From Pseudomonadota bacterium (GTDB taxonomy: Bacteria; Pseudomonadota; Gammaproteobacteria; Burkholderiales; Burkholderiaceae_B), in assembly GCA_023427085.1 (NCBI GenBank), contig JAEZBO010000277.1, positions 1 through 12,644 of the forward strand: a stretch of DNA of 12,644 nt. The letters are read 5' to 3'. The translations under genes and the position numbers were made by a program. Shown piece by piece: positions 1 through 7,540 of this stretch. Below the pieces are notes generated by a model. That model saw only the letters and a list, made by a program, of their open reading frames with translations. It searched no databases and had not been told where the DNA came from. Numbering within the stretch: the first letter of the stretch is position 1; each line of letters starts with the position of its first letter.

Positions 1-615
1 CGGCACGTTCTGCGGCGCCTGCGCCGGCCCGCCGGCCGCGATCCGGCGGATCTCGTCGGGCAGGATGCGCTCGACGATCACCTCGCCGCTGCCCGGCCCG
101 ATGATGCCCAGCTTGTGGGCCGCGACGTAGGACAGGTCGATGACACGATTGCTGTGGAACGGCCCGCGGTCGTTGACGCGCAGGATCACCGTGCGGCCGG
201 TCGCGGTGCGCGTGACCCGCACGTAGCTCGGGATCGGCAGCGTGGGATGGGCGGCGGTCATCGCGTACATGTCGTACTTTTCGCCGTTGGACGTGCTGTT
301 GCCATGGAATTTCTTGCCGTACCACGAGGCCAGGCCGCGCACCCGGTAGGGCTGGCCGCTGGTGTCGGGCACGTAGCGCTTGCCGAAGATCGTGTAGGGC
401 CGGTTCGGCCCGCTGGCCAGCGGTTCGACGCGCGGCACCGCATCGGGCACCTGGTCGAGGTTGGACGGCGGATTGGCGTGCGGACCGTCGTCCTTGTAGT
501 AGCCGCCGCCGCGCGTGCCGGTCTTGGGCGACGAGCCGCAGGCGGCCAGCAGCAGCACCAGCGAGATCAGCAGCAGGCGCGCCGGCCACGCGCCGGCCAG
601 GCGGGCGTCACGCAT
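1..615 (-). CDS. rlpA: RlpA-family septal lytic transglycosylase lipoprotein (partial, 3' end beyond window)
   Basis: This gene encodes an outer-membrane lipoprotein of the RlpA family. Characterised members cleave peptidoglycan lacking stem peptides at the septum. The 205 codons present read open to the left edge. Residues 1-26 form a lipoprotein signal peptide with a clear lipobox (LAAC, Cys26). A variable linker follows, and then a double-psi beta-barrel domain from about residue 93 to 185, containing GLASWYG (94-100), NGEKYDMYAMTAAHP and VNDRGPF. The residues equivalent to the catalytic set described for Pseudomonas RlpA appear to be Glu112, His123 and Asp149. A C-terminal SPOR domain would lie outside the window, so its presence is unknown. 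The ATG at 615 overlaps the end of rapZ by 8 bases, which implies translational coupling. The assignment is firm at family level; activity is inferred from the conserved residues. Confidence 0.93.
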   Translation of the reverse strand, partial: MRDARLAGAWPARLLLISLVLLLAACGSSPKTGTRGGGYYKDDGPHANPPSNLDQVPDAVPRVEPLASGPNRPYTIFGKRYVPDTSGQPYRVRGLASWYGKKFHGNSTSNGEKYDMYAMTAAHPTLPIPSYVRVTRTATGRTVILRVNDRGPFHSNRVIDLSYVAAHKLGIIGPGSGEVIVERILPDEIRRIAAGGPAQAPQNVP

Positions 616-1516
616 TGTCGTCGGGCCGCTGCGCGCGGTGGCGCACCAGCAGCGGCTGATGGTCCTGGAAACGTTTGGCGAGTTCTTCGACGACGTAGAC
701 CGAGCGGTGCTGGCCGCCGGTGCAGCCGACCGCCACGGTCAGGTAGCTGCGTGTGTCCTGGATATACAGCGGCAGCCACTTGCGCACGAAGCCTTCGATG
801 TCCTCGATCATCTGCTCGACCTGCGGAAAGCCCTGCAGCCAGGTCGCCACCGGTTCGTCGCGGCCGGTCAGCGGCCGCAAGCGGCTGTCGTAGTGCGGAT
901 TGGGCAGGCAGCGCACGTCGAACACCAGGTCGGCGTCGCGCGGCACGCCGCGCTTGTAGGCGAACGACTGGAAGGTCAGCACCAGCGGCCGGCGCTCGGC
1001 CTGCACCACGTCGCGTACCCACGCGCGCAACTGTCCGGGCGTGAGCTCGGAGGTATCGATGACGTGTTCCTGCTCGCGCAGCGGCGCCAGCAGTTCGCGT
1101 TCGTGCGAGATGCATTCCTTGAGCGAGGGCGTGCGGCCCTGCGGCAGGTGCATGCGGTCGGTCAGCGGATGGCGCCGGCGCGACTCGGAGTAGCGCTGCA
1201 CCAGCGTCTCGGTATTGGCGTCCAGGAAGATCACGCGCAGCTGCGTGCCGATGCTGCGCAGCGCGGTGATGACGTCGGGCAGCTCGGCCAGCTCGCCGGG
1301 CGAGCGCACGTCGATCGCCACCGCCACCATGCCCAGGCCGTTTTCGCGGGCATTGCCGATGACGTCCTGCAGGAAGCGCACCGGCAGGTTGTCGATACAG
1401 GTGAAGCCCGAATCCTCGAGCAGGCGTAGCGCGACCGATTTGCCCGAACCGGAAATACCGGTGAGCAGGACGACGTTCAGGGGTGGGTTGCGGTCATCGT
1501 CTTGCACTGTGCTCAC
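608..1516 (-). CDS. rapZ: RNase adapter protein RapZ (P-loop nucleotide-binding protein)
   Basis: The product is a 302-residue RapZ/YvcJ-family protein; the usual length is 284-292. In E. coli RapZ senses glucosamine-6-phosphate and delivers the sRNA GlmZ to RNase E, tuning GlmS and so envelope precursor supply. Visible features are a Walker A loop GISGSGKS (20-27), the ESRRRHPL segment (111-118), FDVRCLPNPHY (199-209) and the C-terminal GCTGGQHRSV motif (264-273). No in-frame ATG lies near the family N-terminus. I chose GTG at 1516 because it forms a 4-base GTGA overlap with the hprK stop; a second in-frame GTG at 1507 would give 299 residues. The gene sits between hprK and rlpA in one transcript. 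Whether a GlmZ-type target exists in this organism cannot be judged here. Confidence 0.95.
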   Translation of the reverse strand: MSTVQDDDRNPPLNVVLLTGISGSGKSVALRLLEDSGFTCIDNLPVRFLQDVIGNARENGLGMVAVAIDVRSPGELAELPDVITALRSIGTQLRVIFLDANTETLVQRYSESRRRHPLTDRMHLPQGRTPSLKECISHERELLAPLREQEHVIDTSELTPGQLRAWVRDVVQAERRPLVLTFQSFAYKRGVPRDADLVFDVRCLPNPHYDSRLRPLTGRDEPVATWLQGFPQVEQMIEDIEGFVRKWLPLYIQDTRSYLTVAVGCTGGQHRSVYVVEELAKRFQDHQPLLVRHRAQRPDDNA

Positions 1517-2439
1517 TTGCTGTTCTGCATGATGGCGGCAGCCTGCCGCTCCATGAATTCTCCGAGGGTGTCGATACCGCGCAGCTTCAGGATGGTGTTG
1601 CGCACGGCGGCTTCGACCAGCACTGCCAGGTTGCGGCCCGCGGCCACCTGCAGCATGACCCGGCGCACCGGCAGGCCCAGCATGTCCTGGGTCATGTCCT
1701 GCAGCGGCAGGCGCTCGAACTTGTCCTGGGCGGTGGCGCGGATCAGGTGCACGATCAGCTTCAGGCGCATCTTGCGGCGCACCGAGGTCTCGCCGAAGAT
1801 CGTGCGGATGTCGAGCAGGCCCAGGCCGCGCACCTCGAGCAGGTTCTGCAGCAGCGGCGGACAGTGGCCCTCGATCATGTTGGGGGCGGTGCGCGACAGC
1901 TCGACCGCGTCGTCGGCGACCAGGCCGTGGCCGCGCGAGATCAGCTCGAGCGCCAGTTCGCTCTTGCCCAGGCCCGATTCGCCGGTGATCAGCACGCCCA
2001 GCCCCAGCACGTCCATGAACACGCCATGCACGGTGGTGGTGGGCGCCAGCCGCTTGCCCAGGTAGATGCGCAGCAGATCGATCAGCTGTGCCGCGGCGAT
2101 CGGCGTGGACAGCAGCGGCACCTGCTGGCGCTCGCAATGCTCGATCATGTCGTCGGGCGCGCTCAGGCCGTCGCCCAGCAGGATGGCCGGCACGTTGCCG
2201 ACCATCAGCTCTTCGAGGTAATAGGTGCGCCGGCGCAGCTCGAGGCGCTGGTAGAACGCCATCTCTTCGTCGCCGATCACCTGGATCCGCGACGGGTGGA
2301 TGAGGTTCAGGTGACCGACCAGGTCGGCGGCCGAATCGCCTTCCTCGGGCAGCGCGTTGTCCGCCGACGCGTGCCCCGCGATCCAGGTGAACGGGATTTT
2401 GTCCGCGTTGTCGTCGACGAGATCCTGGACGGTCAGCAT
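1513..2439 (-). CDS. hprK: HPr kinase/phosphorylase
   Basis: The 308-residue product is a bifunctional enzyme that phosphorylates, and by phosphorolysis dephosphorylates, a serine of HPr-type phosphocarriers. Domain order is an N-terminal HPr(Ser)K domain (about 1-130) and a C-terminal kinase domain. Visible motifs are His138 in the HGVFMD segment, a Walker A loop GESGLGKS (153-160), the acidic pair Asp176-Asp177 in VADDAVEL, and the HPrK signature EVRGLGLLDI (202-211). Length matches the family (about 310). It starts 13 bases after ptsN and overlaps rapZ by 4 bases. In Gram-negative bacteria hprK usually accompanies a regulatory nitrogen-type PTS rather than sugar transport, and the neighbouring ptsN fits this. 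Its HPr partner is not in the window. Confidence 0.97.
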   Translation of the reverse strand: MLTVQDLVDDNADKIPFTWIAGHASADNALPEEGDSAADLVGHLNLIHPSRIQVIGDEEMAFYQRLELRRRTYYLEELMVGNVPAILLGDGLSAPDDMIEHCERQQVPLLSTPIAAAQLIDLLRIYLGKRLAPTTTVHGVFMDVLGLGVLITGESGLGKSELALELISRGHGLVADDAVELSRTAPNMIEGHCPPLLQNLLEVRGLGLLDIRTIFGETSVRRKMRLKLIVHLIRATAQDKFERLPLQDMTQDMLGLPVRRVMLQVAAGRNLAVLVEAAVRNTILKLRGIDTLGEFMERQAAAIMQNSK

Positions 2440-2452
2440 GGGGCGCTCGCTA

Positions 2453-2908
2453 TCAGGGGGTGCCGGTGGTCAGCAGCTTGTGCACGATGGCGGGATCGGT
2501 CTCGCTGATGAGCCGTTCGCGCAGCGGTTTGTTCGACAGCAGTTGCGCCAGCTCGGCCAGGATGTCCAGATGCTGCTGCGTGGCGGTCTCGGGGACCAGC
2601 AGGATCATCAGCAGCCGCACCGGCTGGCCGTCGGGCGCATCGAAGGGAATGGGCTGGGCCAGGCGATAGAACGCCGCCAGCGCCTCGGTCAGGCCCTTGA
2701 CGCGGCCGTGCGGCACGGCCACGCCCTGCCCCAGGGCGGTCGAGCCCAGCCGCTCGCGCGAGAACAGGCTATCGAAGACGATGCTGCGAGCCAGGCCATG
2801 GTTGTTCTCGAACAGCAGGCCAGCTTGCTCGAATGCGCGCTTCTTGCTGGTGACCGGCAGGTCGAGAACGATGTTTCCAGCCGGCAGGATTTGCGACAGA
2901 TGGTTCAT
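2453..2908 (-). CDS. ptsN: PTS IIA-like nitrogen-regulatory protein PtsN (EIIA-Ntr)
   Basis: The 151-residue product is EIIA-Ntr, the terminal phosphoryl acceptor of the nitrogen-related PTS. It acts by binding other proteins according to its phosphorylation state. It shows the PTS EIIA type-2 fold motifs: SKKRAFEQA near the N-terminus, RERLGSTALGQGVAVPHG with the phosphorylated His67, and PIPFDAPDGQPVRLLMILLVP. An in-frame extension upstream to 2992 exists, but I chose ATG 2908 because MNHLSQILP matches the family N-terminus. No convincing Shine-Dalgarno sequence precedes it, and a TATAAT lies only 8 bases upstream, so the mRNA may be leaderless. It is followed 13 bases later by hprK. The spacing from hpf is 294 bases, consistent with its own promoter. 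Confidence 0.95.
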   Translation of the reverse strand: MNHLSQILPAGNIVLDLPVTSKKRAFEQAGLLFENNHGLARSIVFDSLFSRERLGSTALGQGVAVPHGRVKGLTEALAAFYRLAQPIPFDAPDGQPVRLLMILLVPETATQQHLDILAELAQLLSNKPLRERLISETDPAIVHKLLTTGTP

Positions 2909-2915
2909 GCGAGCA

Positions 2916-2944
2916 ATTATAAATTTATATGCGGCAATGCAAAA
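2916..2944 (-). promoter_or_regulatory. Candidate ptsN promoter (perfect TATAAT, possible leaderless start)
   Basis: Read on the minus strand, TATAAT occupies 2921-2916, a perfect sigma-70 -10 hexamer. A weak -35 candidate is TTTTGC (2944-2939, 17-base spacer) or TTGCAT (2942-2937, 15-base spacer). The surrounding TATAAATTTATAAT is sharply AT-rich against a GC-rich background. A start 6-8 bases downstream of the -10 would fall at about 2910-2908, on or beside the ptsN ATG. This is inferred from sequence match only; a further upstream promoter is possible. Confidence 0.5.
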
Positions 2945-2963
2945 AACGGCCGCGAAACGCCCG
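2941..2963 (-). terminator. Possible intrinsic terminator between hpf and ptsN
   Basis: On the minus strand CGGGCG (2963-2958) and CGGCCG (2952-2947) pair with a single G-G mismatch around a five-base loop, followed immediately by TTTTTT (2946-2941). This is the shape of a short intrinsic terminator for the hpf transcript, just upstream of the ptsN promoter. The stem is short and mismatched, so efficiency is uncertain. Confidence 0.4.
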
Positions 2964-3202
2964 TGCGGCGGGGCAGACGGCGGCAGGACCATCCGGCCTG
3001 CGCAGGGATCCCTGTCTGCCTCGGACGGATGGAAGGACGGGCAAGGATAGACCGGACTGGCGACAAAGGGAACCGCCGATCAGCCGGCAAGCCAGCCGTC
3101 AGCTCGGGACTTTTGCCGTCATGGCAGGAAATAGGGGGAGGTTTGAGAACCCGAGGCCCCGCGGCGCTGCCGGGGGCTCGGGCCTGGCACGATTGACGGG
3201 CG
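2964..3202. other. hpf-ptsN intergenic region with a GC-rich inverted repeat
   Basis: No convincing gene lies here. Directly beyond the hpf stop, CCCGAGGCCCC (3150-3160) and GGGGGCTCGGG (3172-3182) form an 11-base inverted repeat with one mismatch and an 11-base loop, without a following T-run on either strand. It could be a 3'-end stabilising or rho-assisted hairpin for hpf mRNA. CAGGGATCCCTG (3003-3014) is a perfect 12-bp palindrome of unknown meaning. Confidence 0.4.
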
Positions 3203-3523
3203 CTATGCCGCGATCTGCCGCTTGGCGGGCTCGTGCGAGTGGTTCTGCAGGCGGTCCTTGTGCTGAATGACCTTGCGATCGACCTTGTCGGTCAGGGCGT
3301 CGATGGCTGCGTAGAGGTTTTCTTCGACCGCTTCGCAGTGGATGTCCTTGCCGCGGACGCGCATGGTGATTTCTGCTCGGTGACGCAGGGGCTCTACCGA
3401 AAGCATGACCTGCGTGTCGATGACGTTGTCGAAGTGTCGCAGCACTCGCGCCAGCTTGTTCAAGACATATTCCCGGATGGCGGGGGTGACGTCGAGGTGG
3501 TGACCGCTGATGCTCAGGTTCAT
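3203..3523 (-). CDS. hpf: Ribosome hibernation-promoting factor (short HPF/YfiA family)
   Basis: The 106-residue product belongs to the short HPF family, which binds the 30S subunit at the mRNA/tRNA channel and promotes inactive 100S ribosomes in stationary phase. The start MNLSISGHHLDVTPAIREYV and the KLARVLRHFDNVIDTQVMLS, AEITMRVRGKDIHCEA and ENLYAAIDALTDKVDRKVIQHKDR segments match the family along its full length. It lacks the long-form C-terminal dimerisation domain. An in-frame extension to 3661 is rejected because ATG 3523 has a good Shine-Dalgarno (AGGAGA, about 7 bases upstream) and the conserved N-terminus. It lies between lptB and ptsN, as in E. coli except that rpoN is missing between lptB and hpf. 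Confidence 0.96.
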   Translation of the reverse strand: MNLSISGHHLDVTPAIREYVLNKLARVLRHFDNVIDTQVMLSVEPLRHRAEITMRVRGKDIHCEAVEENLYAAIDALTDKVDRKVIQHKDRLQNHSHEPAKRQIAA

Positions 3524-3541
3524 GTTTGGCTCTCCTATAGG

Positions 3542-3565
3542 AAAAAAATGGTGCGCCGGTGGCGC
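3542..3565 (-). promoter_or_regulatory. Hairpin and T7 tract in the hpf leader (possible attenuator)
   Basis: On the minus strand GCGCC (3565-3561), loop ACC, GGCGC (3557-3553) forms a perfect five-base-pair stem. Four bases later comes a run of seven T (3548-3542), which abuts the hpf ribosome-binding site. The geometry resembles a weak intrinsic terminator or attenuator. The 4-base gap between stem and T-run weakens the case. Confidence 0.35.
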
Positions 3566-3632
3566 GCTTGAACGTCTAGGCAGGTCCTCCAGGTCAGGAA
3601 AATGACAATCCGATGAAAAAACGCTTAAGACC

Positions 3633-3661
3633 AGTGTATAGATAATCCGTGCCCATTCCAA
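3633..3661 (-). promoter_or_regulatory. Weak candidate sigma-70 promoter for hpf
   Basis: On the minus strand TTGGAA (3661-3656) is followed after 17 bases by TACACT (3638-3633), or after 15 bases by TATACA (3640-3635). Both hexamers are partial matches. The region is AT-richer than its surroundings and would give hpf a leader of about 100 bases. I found no -24/-12 sigma-54 motif here. Confidence 0.3.
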
Positions 3662-3688
3662 CGGGGTAAAAATGGGTCCGGAAGAGGT

Positions 3689-4501
<813 letters not shown>

Positions 4502-4571
4502 CGGACTGCCTTCGCCCGGGTCGGGCTTGGGCACCGGCGTCCCGGGTCGCGGGCCGCCAGTGCGTGCTGGA

Positions 4572-5186
4572 TCAAGGTTTGGCGCCTGCGGCCGGCTTAT
4601 GGGCCGCGGCCGGATTGGCGCAGGCGGCCGCGGCCGCATCCGACTTGGCGCGCGGCTGCGCGATCGAGCGGACCCGTCCACCGGCGGCGGCCGAGTCGCT
4701 GCCGCCGCGGGCCTCGTAGACGTCGGTCTTCTGGTGGTAACGGATGCGTTCGCCGCTGACGCTGTCGAAGGGCTTGCCGCAGACCACCCGCGTGACCACC
4801 GCCTGGCCGATCATCTCGATGGTCTCGGCCTTGCCGTCGTATTCGGCGCGCTGGCCGACCGCCTCGATGACTTCGCTGGTATTGGGCCGCACCTGGCGGA
4901 TGTGCACCTGCCCGCCCTTGCCGACCGTGGCGGTGCCGAACTGGAAGCCATCGGCGTCCTCGCGCATCGTCAGCGTGTCCGAGCGCAGCGTCAGGTCGCC
5001 GCGCGTCATGATGACGTTGCCGGTGAAGGTGCTCTGGCGCTTGACGTCGTCGTAGTGCAGCGAGTCGGACAGGATCAGCGTGTCCGGGTCCTCGGCGGGC
5101 GGCTCGGACTGCGCGTGGACCGGCGCGGCCAGTGCGCAGGCCAGGGTCAGCAGGGGCACGAAGTGAAGGAGGCGCTTGGCGGTCAT
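4572..5186 (-). CDS. lptA: LPS transport periplasmic protein LptA
   Basis: LptA polymerises head-to-tail in the periplasm to form the bridge carrying LPS from LptC to LptD. The 204-residue product has a Sec signal peptide (hydrophobic 6-21, predicted cleavage after VHA at 25). An OstA/LptA beta-jellyroll follows, with DSLHYDDVKRQSTFTGNVIMTRGDLTLRSDTL and later AEYDGKAETIEMIGQAVVTR and GERIRYHQKTDVYEA. After about residue 160 the protein ends in a low-complexity Ala-rich tail, longer than in E. coli LptA (185 residues). It starts 8 bases after lptC ends and is followed by a 70-base gap before lptB. Confidence 0.95.
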   Translation of the reverse strand: MTAKRLLHFVPLLTLACALAAPVHAQSEPPAEDPDTLILSDSLHYDDVKRQSTFTGNVIMTRGDLTLRSDTLTMREDADGFQFGTATVGKGGQVHIRQVRPNTSEVIEAVGQRAEYDGKAETIEMIGQAVVTRVVCGKPFDSVSGERIRYHQKTDVYEARGGSDSAAAGGRVRSIAQPRAKSDAAAAACANPAAAHKPAAGAKP

Positions 5187-5194
5187 GGCGGGTG

Positions 5195-5827
5195 TCAGTC
5201 AGGGTTCGAGTTGGAGTTCAGGCGCTGGCGCGACGTGATGCCACCACCGCCGCTTTCGGCGCCGGAGATCTGCACGTCGGTGGCCGAGTGCACGTCGAGC
5301 TGGCGGCTGCGGTTGTCGTAGCGCATGCCGGTGCCGTTCATGCGCGAGCGGCCGTTGACCACGCGCGCGGGCTTGTCGGTGTAGGCCACGTCGTCGTCGG
5401 GCCGGATGATGATTTCTTCGCTGCGCACGTCCATGGCCGCGCGGTCGCCCTCGGCCATGCGATGCAGGTGGGCGTCCTCGCGCATGATGATGCGGGCGCC
5501 GTCCTCGTCCATGTAGGCCTTGCGGGCGGTGCCGATGGTCACCGGGCTGCCGGGCTGCTGGCCGACCGCGCGCGGGTCGGTGATCTCGTACGAATCGTCG
5601 TCGGGATAGTGTTGCAGCAGGCTGCCTTCGAGACGGTTGATCGGCTTGCCGCTGGCGTCCGAGCGCAGCATCACGAAGGTCTCGGCCCAGGCGTCGGGCT
5701 CGTGCGTGATGCGGCGCGGCGGGTCGATCGGGATGGCCCGTTGCGCGTAGTCGGCCGCCCACCAGGTGCCCAGCACCAATGACAGCAGCAGGCCCAGCGC
5801 AATGAGTGTCGGAAAGCGGTCTCGCAT
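5195..5827 (-). CDS. lptC: LPS export system protein LptC
   Basis: LptC is a bitopic inner-membrane protein that receives LPS from LptB2FG and hands it to LptA. The 210-residue product has one N-terminal membrane anchor (about residues 7-24) and a periplasmic LptC/jellyroll domain, with YEITDPRAVGQ, the ARIIMREDAHLHRM strand region and a YTDKPARVVNGRSRMNGTGM segment typical of the family. A polar Ser/Asn/Gly tail ends the protein. It is slightly longer than E. coli LptC (191). It lies 3 bases after kdsC and 8 bases before lptA, so the Lpt genes are very likely co-transcribed with the KDO genes. Confidence 0.93.
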   Translation of the reverse strand: MRDRFPTLIALGLLLSLVLGTWWAADYAQRAIPIDPPRRITHEPDAWAETFVMLRSDASGKPINRLEGSLLQHYPDDDSYEITDPRAVGQQPGSPVTIGTARKAYMDEDGARIIMREDAHLHRMAEGDRAAMDVRSEEIIIRPDDDVAYTDKPARVVNGRSRMNGTGMRYDNRSRQLDVHSATDVQISGAESGGGGITSRQRLNSNSNPD

Positions 5828-5830
5828 GGC

Positions 5831-6430
5831 TTACTGGTTGACTCCTGGGCCCAGCAGGCCCGGCTGGAAGAACATGCCCAGCCGACCCTGCGCGGCCAGT
5901 ATCAGGTCGCAGCATTCGCGCGCCGCGCCGCTGCCGCCAGGACGGCTGGCGACCCAGTGCGCGGCCTGCGCGATGTAGGCCGGGGCATCGGGCACGCTGG
6001 CGGCAAAGCCGGCGCGCTGCATGGCCGGCAGGTCGATGAGGTCATCGCCCATGTAGCCGGTGTGTTCCAGTAGGACATTCAGGCGCTGCGCCAGTTCCGC
6101 CAGCGCGGCACCTTTGTCGTGCACGCCCTGCATCACGTGCGGGATGCCGAGCTCGGCGGCGCGCCGGTCGACGATCGGGCCCTGGCGGCCGGTCATCAGC
6201 GCGACGGTCACGCCGCTCTTGCCCAGCAGCCGCAGGCCGTGGCCATCGAGCGCGTTGAAGCGCTTGGCGACTTCGCCGTGTTCGCCGTACCAGAGGCTGC
6301 CGTCGGTGAGCACGCCGTCGACGTCGAACACCATCAGGCGCAGCGCGGCGGCGCGGTCGCGCACCGTGGCGGGGATACGGGCCAGCACCAGGGCTTCGGC
6401 GGGGTGGGGGGCGTTGATCGTCGTGTTCAT
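5831..6430 (-). CDS. kdsC: 3-deoxy-D-manno-octulosonate-8-phosphate (KDO-8-P) phosphatase
   Basis: This enzyme removes phosphate from KDO-8-P, the third step of CMP-KDO synthesis for the LPS inner core. The 199-residue product is a cap-less HAD phosphatase: motif I DVDGVLTDG (nucleophile Asp36, acid/base Asp38), motif II MTGRQ (Thr80), motif III Lys106 in GVHDKGAAL, and motif IV GDDLIDLP (Asp129, Asp130). Length fits the family (about 180-190 plus a short N-terminal extension). I chose ATG 6430, which has AAGGTGG about 10 bases upstream. An alternative TTG at 6439 would overlap the kdsD stop by 4 bases and add three residues. It follows kdsD and precedes lptC. Confidence 0.96.
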   Translation of the reverse strand: MNTTINAPHPAEALVLARIPATVRDRAAALRLMVFDVDGVLTDGSLWYGEHGEVAKRFNALDGHGLRLLGKSGVTVALMTGRQGPIVDRRAAELGIPHVMQGVHDKGAALAELAQRLNVLLEHTGYMGDDLIDLPAMQRAGFAASVPDAPAYIAQAAHWVASRPGGSGAARECCDLILAAQGRLGMFFQPGLLGPGVNQ

Positions 6431-6435
6431 CTGCT

Positions 6436-7425
6436 TCAAACCACCTTGGCGGCCATCAGGTCGTGCATGTGCAGGGCGCCGATCAGTTGACCGCCACCGT
6501 CGAGCACGAGCATCTGGCTCAGTTTCAGTTCGTCCATGCGCACCGCGGCATCCACCGCCAGCGCGTCGGCGGAGATGCTGCGCGGATGGCGCGAGATGCC
6601 CTCGATCACCGGCAGGCCGCGCACGTCGCCGCGTTTTTCGATCAGGCGGCGCAGGTCGCCGTCGGTGAAGATGCCGATCGGGCGGCGGGCGTCGTCGACC
6701 ACCACGGCCATGCCCATGCCCTTGGCCGAGATCTCTTCGAGCGCCTGGAACACCGTGGCCGTCTGCGTCACCACCGGCAGCGCGGCGCCCTGGCGCATCA
6801 CGTCGTGCACGTGGGTCAGCAGCCGGCGGCCGAGCGCGCCACCCGGGTGCGAGCGGGCGAAATCCTCGGCGCCGAAGCCACGCGCCTCGAGGCAGGCCAC
6901 CGCCAGCGCGTCGCCCAGCGCCAGCGCCGCGGTGGTGCTGGCGGTCGGCGCCAGGTTGAGCGGGCAGGCTTCCTGTTCGACGGTGCCGTTCAGGTGCACG
7001 TCGGCCAGCTTGGCCAGCTCGGAATCAGGGTTGCCGGTGATGGCGATGATGCTGGCGCCCATGCGGCGCGCCACCGGGATCGTGGTCAGCAACTCTTGGC
7101 TGGTGCCCGAGTGCGACAGGCACAGGATCACGTCGCGCGCGGTGATCATGCCGAGGTCGCCGTGCACGGCTTCGGCGGCGTGCATGAAGAAGGCCGGCGT
7201 GCCGGTCGAGGCCAGCGTGGCGGCGATCTTGCGGGCCACGTGGCCGGTCTTGCCCAGGCCGGTCACGACCACGCGGCCTTCGCAGGCCAGCAGCAGGTCA
7301 CAGGCGCGCGAGAAGTTCTGGTCCAGGCGGTCGGACAGCGTCCTGATCGCCTGCGCCTCGATATCGAGGGTGCGCCGGGCGCTTTCCAGAGCGGCCTGCG
7401 GCGTGTGATTCGGGGAATTGGTCAT
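6436..7425 (-). CDS. kdsD: D-arabinose 5-phosphate isomerase KdsD
   Basis: This enzyme converts ribulose-5-phosphate to arabinose-5-phosphate, the first committed step towards KDO. The 329-residue product has an N-terminal SIS domain (about 35-175) and two C-terminal CBS domains (about 205-325). Lys59, Glu111, Glu152 and His193 fall at the same positions as the residues known to be important in E. coli KdsD (328 residues). VVTGLGKTGHV, LSHSGTSQE and SHPGGALGRRLL are conspicuous. It is the first gene of the minus-strand cluster within the window and diverges from purT across 115 bases. The ATG at 7425 has only a weak upstream Shine-Dalgarno, and I see no strong promoter for it in the short gap. 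Confidence 0.97.
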   Translation of the reverse strand: MTNSPNHTPQAALESARRTLDIEAQAIRTLSDRLDQNFSRACDLLLACEGRVVVTGLGKTGHVARKIAATLASTGTPAFFMHAAEAVHGDLGMITARDVILCLSHSGTSQELLTTIPVARRMGASIIAITGNPDSELAKLADVHLNGTVEQEACPLNLAPTASTTAALALGDALAVACLEARGFGAEDFARSHPGGALGRRLLTHVHDVMRQGAALPVVTQTATVFQALEEISAKGMGMAVVVDDARRPIGIFTDGDLRRLIEKRGDVRGLPVIEGISRHPRSISADALAVDAAVRMDELKLSQMLVLDGGGQLIGALHMHDLMAAKVV

Positions 7426-7488
7426 CGCCGGAGTTTAATTCAGGCCTGCCCTCGGCGCAGCGGCGGTTTGCCGGGGCGTGGGGGCTAT

Positions 7489-7519
7489 GGCAAGCTTTTG
7501 CCTCTTTTTCCTCCTTTTT
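7489..7519 (+). promoter_or_regulatory. Inverted repeat and T-rich tract in the purT leader
   Basis: GGCAA (7489-7493), GCTT, TTGCC (7498-7502) is a perfect short inverted repeat, followed by TTTTT at 7505-7509 and again at 7515-7519. As RNA it could be a weak attenuator hairpin. As DNA, its half-sites (GCAA...TTGC) resemble those of the enterobacterial PurR operator, though the central CG is replaced by CT. The rest of the 7426-7540 gap shows no convincing promoter. Confidence 0.35.
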
Positions 7520-7540
7520 CCGTCGTCCAAGGCGTTTTCC

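Noticed and set aside
1517..2137. Upstream extension of the rapZ frame to 2137
   Set aside because: It lies inside hprK in another frame. RapZ homologues start near the Walker A loop, so the start is placed at GTG 1516.
3003..3014. 12-bp palindrome CAGGGATCCCTG between hpf and ptsN
   Set aside because: It is isolated, with no second copy and no position relative to a promoter that would suggest an operator.
3524..3688. Sigma-54 (-24/-12) promoter for hpf
   Set aside because: TGGGCACGG at about 3647-3655 on the minus strand recalls the -24 element, but no TTGC -12 element follows at the required spacing.
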